DNA from: Pseudomonadota bacterium
GTDB lineage: Bacteria > Pseudomonadota > Gammaproteobacteria > Burkholderiales > Thiobacillaceae
Assembly (NCBI GenBank): GCA_021836225.1
Contig: JAKBJA010000067.1
Location: forward strand, 1-22,128
DNA length: 22,128 bases
Reading direction: 5' to 3'
The position numbers and the translations under genes were made by a program. Each line of letters opens with the position of its first letter. Within the stretch, counting starts at the first letter, position 1. Shown one piece after another: positions 16,960-22,128 of this stretch. The notes below the pieces were generated by a model. That model saw only the letters and a list, made by a program, of their open reading frames with translations, was not told the DNA's origin and ran no database searches.

Positions 16960-17460
16960 ATGGAAAACGTCGATATCGTCTCCGCACTGTCCCGCTGGGT
17001 CCATTTCATGGCAGGCATCATGTGGATCGGCCTGCTGTATTACTTCAACTTCGTGCAGGTGGCGGCGCTTAAAAATGCCGGCGCCGACGGCACCGCCGCA
17101 GGCATCACCAAGCACGTCGCCCCGCGCGCCCTGCTGTTCTTCCGCTGGGCTGCCGTGGTGACCTGGATTGCCGGCGCCGCCTTGCTGGGCCCGTATTTCA
17201 CGGATGCCTTCCTGCTGCGCAACGGCATGGGTCCGATCGGCATCGGCGCCTGGCTCGGCACCATCATGCTGTTCAACGTGTGGGTGCTGATCTGGCCGAA
17301 CCAGAAGAAAATTCTGGGCATGGTGTCCGCGTCCGACGACGAGAAGAACAAGGCGCGCCGGGTGGCTTTCCTGGCATCGCGCACCAATACCATGCTGTCG
17401 ATTCCGATGCTGTTCTTCATGGCAACCGGGATGTCTCATTCTGCGCTTTTCAGCCTATAA
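16960..17460 (+). CDS. four-helix membrane protein, PuuD-like (urate hydroxylase membrane domain family)
   Basis: 166 residues. Helices at about 8-32 (RWVHFMAGIMWIGLLYYFNF), 58-80 (FFRWAAVVTWIAGAALLGPY), 90-113 and 143-164. His15 in the first helix, His51 in the KHVAPRAL loop and a His near the C-terminal end of the last helix are the sort of residues that could bind heme b. The pattern, especially the WVHFMAGIMWIG helix and the MLFNVWVLIWPNQKK segment, matches the urate oxidase N-terminal family (PF06181), the membrane part of urate hydroxylase PuuD. Classical PuuD has a C-terminal cytochrome c domain; none is present, and no purine-degradation gene is nearby, so urate as substrate is doubtful. 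The ATG at 16960 has a GGGAGAGGAAA site upstream. A terminator follows the gene. Confidence 0.68.
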   Translation: MENVDIVSALSRWVHFMAGIMWIGLLYYFNFVQVAALKNAGADGTAAGITKHVAPRALLFFRWAAVVTWIAGAALLGPYFTDAFLLRNGMGPIGIGAWLGTIMLFNVWVLIWPNQKKILGMVSASDDEKNKARRVAFLASRTNTMLSIPMLFFMATGMSHSALFSL

Positions 17461-17481
17461 TCAAGGCGCTGCATGACAAGT

Positions 17482-17512
17482 ACGGCGGCTTAGGCCGCCG
17501 TTTTCTATTTTA
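17482..17512 (+). terminator. rho-independent terminator after the PuuD-like gene
   Basis: A 7-base-pair stem, CGGCGGC (17483-17489) with GCCGCCG (17494-17500), closes a TTAG loop and is followed by TTTTCTATTTT. It lies 22 bases after the stop codon and separates this unit from argD. Confidence 0.88.
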
Positions 17513-17560
17513 AGTAATTTCAAGTACAGCTATTTTGGGACAGCCTGGTTGAGGACTGCC

Positions 17561-18742
17561 ATGACAACACATTTGATGAACACCTATAGCCGCCAGCCGG
17601 TAGCTTTCGTACGTGGCGAAGGCGCCTATCTGTGGGACGAAGCCGGCAAGCGTTATCTCGATGCCGTCGCTGGCGTCGCGGTGAACGGGCTGGGCCATGC
17701 GCATCCCAAACTGGTGAAGGCCATTGCCGACCAGGCTGCTGCGCTGATCCATTCGTCCAACCTGTATCGCGTGCTGCGCCAGGAAGAGTTGGCCGACAAG
17801 TTGTGTGAACTCTCCGGCATGGACAAGGCATTCTTCTGCAACTCGGGCTGCGAGGCCAACGAGGCGGCGATCAAGCTGGCGCGCCTGTATGGCCACGGCA
17901 AGGGCATCGAGGTGCCGACCATCATCGTGATGGAAAAGGCCTTTCACGGCCGTACCATGGCGACGCTGACCGCGACTGGCAGCCGTAAGATCCAGGCAGG
18001 CTTCGAGCCGCTGCTGACGGGGTTCGCACGGGTACCGTTCAATGATCTGGAAGCGATCCGCCATGTGGCTGAGCACAACAAGAGCGTGGTTGCAGTGCTG
18101 GTCGAGGTGGTGCAGGGAGAGGGCGGCATCAACCTGATGGCCCCGGATTTCCTGGCCGAATTGCGTTCGATTTGCGATGCCCATGGCTGGCTCCTGATGC
18201 TGGACGAAGTGCAGACCGGCATCGGCCGCACCGGCACCTGGTTCGGTTTCCAGCATTCCGGCGTGATGCCGGACGTGATGGCGCTGGCCAAGGGCCTGGG
18301 CTCGGGTGTGCCGATCGGCGCCTGCCTGGCGCGCGGCGCTGCAGCAGACGTTTTCCAGCCGGGCAACCATGGCTCCACTTTTGGCGGTAATCCGCTGGCG
18401 TGCGCGGCGGCACTGGCGACGCTGGAAGCGATCGAAGAGGAAAAGCTGCTCGACAATGCGCGCGCGCGAGGCGAAGCCATCCGTGCCGGTCTGCGCGCTG
18501 CCTTGAATGGCGTGCACGGCGTGGTGGACATCCGCGGCGAAGGCATGATGATCGGTATCGAACTTGATCGCCCGTGCGCCGAACTGGTGGCCGTGGCGCG
18601 CGACGCCGGGGTGCTGATCAACGTCACTGCCGACTCGGTCATCCGCCTGGTGCCGCCGCTGATTTACGGCGCGGCCGAAGTCGATGCGCTGGTTGCGGCC
18701 GTGTCCGGCATTGTCAAGAGCTACCTGCAGCGGGCGGCGTGA
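17561..18742 (+). CDS. argD: acetylornithine aminotransferase ArgD
   Basis: 393 residues. A class III PLP aminotransferase that converts N-acetylglutamate semialdehyde to N-acetylornithine, and can also act as succinyldiaminopimelate aminotransferase in lysine synthesis. SGCEANEAAIKLAR contacts the PLP phosphate, Asp215 in LDEVQTGIGRTG binds the pyridine nitrogen, and Lys244 in ALAKGLGSG forms the Schiff base; GSTFGGNPLACAA is the family's closing motif. The ATG at 17561 has a GAGGA site 5 bases upstream; the ATG at 17576 (MNTYSRQP) matches many family N-termini and is an alternative. First gene of the arginine operon; its stop shares one base with the argF start (TGATG). No clear promoter or ARG box was found in the 48 bases after the preceding terminator. 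Confidence 0.95.
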   Translation: MTTHLMNTYSRQPVAFVRGEGAYLWDEAGKRYLDAVAGVAVNGLGHAHPKLVKAIADQAAALIHSSNLYRVLRQEELADKLCELSGMDKAFFCNSGCEANEAAIKLARLYGHGKGIEVPTIIVMEKAFHGRTMATLTATGSRKIQAGFEPLLTGFARVPFNDLEAIRHVAEHNKSVVAVLVEVVQGEGGINLMAPDFLAELRSICDAHGWLLMLDEVQTGIGRTGTWFGFQHSGVMPDVMALAKGLGSGVPIGACLARGAAADVFQPGNHGSTFGGNPLACAAALATLEAIEEEKLLDNARARGEAIRAGLRAALNGVHGVVDIRGEGMMIGIELDRPCAELVAVARDAGVLINVTADSVIRLVPPLIYGAAEVDALVAAVSGIVKSYLQRAA

Positions 18743-19659
18743 TGCTGAAGCACTTTCTGCAATTCAAGGATCTGACGCGCGACGAGCTGCAGTACCTGTT
18801 CGAACGCGCGCGAGTGATCAAGTCGCGCTTCAAGCGCTACCAGCCGTATCACCCGCTGGTCGACCGGACGCTGGCGATGATCTTCGAGAAAAGCTCGACG
18901 CGGACGCGCCTGAGTTTCGAGGCTGGCATGCACCAGCTCGGTGGCTCGGCGATCTACCTCAACACGCGCGACACCCAGCTCGGCCGCGGCGAGCCGGTGG
19001 AGGACGCCGGCGAGGTGATTTCACGCATGGTCGACATCGTGATGATCCGCACCTTCGAGCAGGAGATCATCGAGCGCTTCGCCGCGCACTCGCGGGTGCC
19101 GGTGATCAACGGGCTGACCAACGAATACCACCCGTGCCAGATCCTCGCCGACATCTTCACCTTCATCGAGCATCACGGCTCGATCCAGGGCAAGACCGTG
19201 GCGTGGGTGGGCGACTCCAACAACATGTGCAATACCTGGCTGCAGGCGGCCGAGGTGCTCGATTTCAACGTACACGTGTCGACCCCGCCGGGCTATGAAG
19301 TCGAGCCCGAGCGTGCGAATCTCTACGGCACCGACAATTACGAGAGCTTCGCCGACCCGATGGACGCCTGTCGCGGCGCCGATCTGGTGACCACCGACGT
19401 GTGGACCAGCATGGGCTGGGAAGCCGAGAACGACGAGCGCCTGAAGGCCTTCGCCGACTGGCAGGTCGACGCCGACATGATGGCGGTGGCGAAATCCGAT
19501 GCCGTCTTCATGCATTGCCTGCCGGCGCACCGCGGCGAGGAGGTCACTGCCGAAGTCATAGACGGCCCGCAGTCGGTGGTGTGGGACGAGGCCGAGAACC
19601 GCCTGCATGTGCAGAAGGCGCTGATGGAATATCTACTGTTGGGAAAAATCGAATCATGA
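18742..19659 (+). CDS. argF: ornithine carbamoyltransferase ArgF
   Basis: 305 residues, normal for the anabolic enzyme. It joins carbamoyl phosphate and ornithine to give citrulline. The carbamoyl-phosphate loop STRTR is at residues 52-56 in [16 protein letters not shown] is at 130-133, and the ornithine-side motifs are DVWTSMGWE and [10 protein letters not shown] (His258-Pro261 region). The start ATG overlaps the argD stop by one base and the stop overlaps the next gene in an ATGA junction, so translation is coupled on both sides. The frame is open upstream inside argD, but the conserved N-terminus ([15 protein letters not shown]) fixes the start at 18742. Confidence 0.98.
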   Translation: MLKHFLQFKDLTRDELQYLFERARVIKSRFKRYQPYHPLVDRTLAMIFEKSSTRTRLSFEAGMHQLGGSAIYLNTRDTQLGRGEPVEDAGEVISRMVDIVMIRTFEQEIIERFAAHSRVPVINGLTNEYHPCQILADIFTFIEHHGSIQGKTVAWVGDSNNMCNTWLQAAEVLDFNVHVSTPPGYEVEPERANLYGTDNYESFADPMDACRGADLVTTDVWTSMGWEAENDERLKAFADWQVDADMMAVAKSDAVFMHCLPAHRGEEVTAEVIDGPQSVVWDEAENRLHVQKALMEYLLLGKIES

Positions 19660-19895
19660 ACATCGCCTACTTCAAGGACATGGACTCGCTCTATGTCGAA
19701 ATCAGCCCCGAAAACCCCGCACAGGCGTGGGAAGCGCACGATGGCGTCGTGCTCAACCTGTCGGAGGACGGCCGCGTCGTCGGCATCGAGATCGAGAAGG
19801 CGAGCCAGGCGACCAACCTCGACATCCTGAAGATCGGCGGCTTCCCCGGTCAGGTCGAGATCATCGACAAGAACAAATCCGGCTCCACCCATTGA
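19656..19895 (+). CDS. DUF2283 protein embedded in the arginine operon
   Basis: 79 residues. The first half, [20 protein letters not shown], and the later [20 protein letters not shown] match the DUF2283 pattern (PF10049): "Y-D...D-x-LYI", then a strand with a D-x-x-G-x-V-x-GIEIL turn. These are small all-beta-like proteins of unknown function, often found next to toxin-antitoxin or metabolic genes. The start overlaps the argF stop by 4 bases and argG begins 11 bases after the stop, so it is made together with the arginine enzymes. The polar tail ([11 protein letters not shown]) is not conserved in my memory of the family. No catalytic residues are evident; a structural or regulatory role toward ArgF or ArgG is only a possibility. 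Confidence 0.82.
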   Translation: MNIAYFKDMDSLYVEISPENPAQAWEAHDGVVLNLSEDGRVVGIEIEKASQATNLDILKIGGFPGQVEIIDKNKSGSTH

Positions 19896-19906
19896 ACATT
19901 GAAACC

Positions 19907-21135
<1,229 letters not shown>

Positions 21136-21139
<4 letters not shown>

Positions 21140-21456
21140 GCATGTCCCAGTTCGACAATGTATCGGTTGTTTCCAAGGCCAACGTCTACTTCGACGGCAA
21201 ATGTGTGTCGCACAGCATCACGCTGGCCGACGGCACCAAAAAATCTGTCGGCGTGATCCTGCCAGCCACGCTGACCTTCAACACCGGCGCGCCGGAAATC
21301 ATGGAAACCGTGGCGGGCTCGTGCCGTGTCAAGCTGGCCGGCGAGAGCGAGTGGAAGACCTACGGCGCCGGTCAGTCGTTCAAGGTGCCGGGCAATTCCA
21401 GCTTCGACATCGAAGTGACGGGCGAGCCCTACCACTACGTCTGCCACTTCGGCTGA
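21136..21456 (+). CDS. ppnP: pyrimidine/purine nucleoside phosphorylase PpnP (YaiE family, DUF1255)
   Basis: 106 residues, close to the roughly 95 of E. coli PpnP. A small cupin: [52 protein letters not shown] and a [18 protein letters not shown] strand are the family's conserved blocks. PpnP cleaves a wide range of nucleosides with phosphate to base and ribose-1-phosphate (family knowledge). The ATG at 21136 overlaps the argG stop by 4 bases and has a GAGGAAG site just upstream inside argG; a second ATG at 21142 is possible. bph follows after 8 bases. Co-expression with arginine genes is unusual to my knowledge but may only reflect operon growth. Confidence 0.92.
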
Positions 21457-21464
21457 ACCGGATC

Positions 21465-22040
21465 ATGACCACCGTCACCGTCGTCAGAAAGGAAGGCCGC
21501 ATCGCGATTGCGGCCGACACCCTGACGAAGTGGGGCGGCGGCAAGGAGTCCGCCGACTACGTGGCGAACCACGAGAAGATCATCCGCGTCGGCAACAGCT
21601 TTGTCGCGATCACCGGATCGGCCACCTTCAAGCTGATCCTCATGGATTATTTCGCCTCGCTGGACGAGACGCCGCAGCTGGATTCGGTGGCCAGCATCTT
21701 CAGCGTGTGGAACACCTTGCACGGCGCGTTGAAGGAGCACTACTACCTGCAGACCGGCGAGGACAAGGAGGAAGATCTCGAGTCCAGCCGCATGGACGTG
21801 CTGATCGCCAACCACCACGGCATCTTCGGCGTGGCGGCGCACCGCACGGTGCAGGAGTTCTCAAGGTTTTATGCATATGGCAGCGGCAGTCCGTATGCGC
21901 TGGGGGCGATGTACGCGGCTTACCGCGCGCCCTCGCTCGACGCCGAGGCGGTGGCGCGGCTCGGCGTGATGGCGGCGGCCGAGTTCCACGATGAAACGGG
22001 ACTGCCGGTGCAGTCGTTTGTGATGGATGTTGAGGAGTAA
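21465..22040 (+). CDS. bph: betaproteobacterial proteasome homologue (BPH), N-terminal nucleophile protease
   Basis: 191 residues. MTTVTVVRKEGRIAIAADT at the N-terminus parallels HslV, which begins TTIVSVRRNG after Met removal. Counting from the exposed Thr as residue 1, Asp17 is in place and the likely catalytic Lys is Lys37 in NHEKIIRVG, four places later than the HslV Lys33. AYGSGSPYALGAMYAAY matches the HslV GSGGPYAQ block. This is the pattern of BPH, a two-ring 14-subunit protease relative described structurally from Thiobacillus denitrificans (recalled from literature). The ATG at 21465 lies 8 bases after ppnP; starting there is essential because the nucleophile is the second residue. 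The frame is open far upstream, but those codons lie inside argG and ppnP. No HslU or other AAA+ ATPase is nearby. yajQ follows after 3 bases. Confidence 0.88.
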   Translation: MTTVTVVRKEGRIAIAADTLTKWGGGKESADYVANHEKIIRVGNSFVAITGSATFKLILMDYFASLDETPQLDSVASIFSVWNTLHGALKEHYYLQTGEDKEEDLESSRMDVLIANHHGIFGVAAHRTVQEFSRFYAYGSGSPYALGAMYAAYRAPSLDAEAVARLGVMAAAEFHDETGLPVQSFVMDVEE

Positions 22041-22043
22041 TCA

Positions 22044-22128
22044 ATGCCGAGTTTTGACATCGTCTCCGAAGTCGACAAGCAGGAAGTGCGCAACGCGGTC
22101 GACCAGGTCAACAAGGAAGTGTCCACCC
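22044..22128 (+). CDS. yajQ: YajQ-family nucleotide-binding protein, 5' end only
   Basis: 28 codons before the right edge: MPSFDIVSEVDKQEVRNAVD then QVNKEVST. The opening MPSFDIVSEVD followed by the EVRNAVDQ helix is the standard N-terminus of YajQ (UPF0234), a small two-domain protein that binds nucleotides; in some bacteria a homologue binds cyclic di-GMP and influences transcription (family knowledge). A GAGGAG ribosome-binding site at 22032-22037 lies within the end of bph, so the gene belongs to the same tight operon. The rest lies outside the window. Confidence 0.9.
   Translation, partial: MPSFDIVSEVDKQEVRNAVDQVNKEVST

Noticed and set aside
17513..17560. ARG box or promoter ahead of argD
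   Set aside because: I could not find a convincing ArgR-type palindrome or a well-spaced pair of promoter boxes in the short gap.

Overview
The window is GC-rich, densely packed chromosomal DNA from what looks like a betaproteobacterium, most likely a Thiobacillus-like member of the Hydrogenophilales/Nitrosomonadales. I base this on the mix of conserved genes, a DUF3579 gene (a family I associate with Betaproteobacteria) and, most tellingly, a gene for the rare betaproteobacterial proteasome homologue (BPH), known from Thiobacillus denitrificans and Cupriavidus. I see no rRNA, tRNA, CRISPR array, transposase, phage gene or attachment site.

Layout. (1) 1-1850, minus strand: thiO (glycine oxidase), then a doubtful 43-codon ORF, then an ELM1-family gene that runs off the left edge. 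(2) 1964-8619, plus strand: a type IV pilus tip cassette, fimT-pilV-pilW-pilX-pilY1-pilE. It encodes the minor pilins that prime and cap the pilus plus the large calcium-binding adhesin PilY1. (3) 15806-8651, minus strand: the housekeeping run murJ-ribF-ileS-lspA-fkpB-ispH, in which the genes from ribF to fkpB overlap one another. (4) 15872-16398, plus strand: rpsT (ribosomal protein S20) with its own promoter, a long leader that can fold, and a strong terminator shared with the convergent DUF3579 gene. (5) 16768-17512, plus strand: a two-gene unit of a 31-residue single-helix membrane peptide and a four-helix membrane protein resembling the membrane domain of urate hydroxylase PuuD. It has a candidate promoter, an adjacent perfect inverted repeat and a terminator. 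(6) 17561 to the right edge, plus strand: a very tight arginine-biosynthesis operon, argD-argF-(DUF2283)-argG, that continues without a gap into ppnP, bph and the start of yajQ. Neighbouring genes there overlap or lie within 11 bases of each other.

How the genes work together. ArgD, ArgF and ArgG catalyse three consecutive parts of the route from N-acetylglutamate semialdehyde to argininosuccinate. The pilus cassette is a complete minor-pilin set, but the major pilin and the assembly ATPases must lie elsewhere. LspA, MurJ and IspH serve the envelope (lipoprotein maturation, lipid II flipping, isoprenoid precursors). RibF makes FMN and FAD, the latter being the cofactor of ThiO. The least explained parts are the 31-residue peptide with its PuuD-like partner, the DUF2283 gene embedded between argF and argG, and the self-compartmentalising protease BPH at the end of the arginine operon with no ATPase partner in view.
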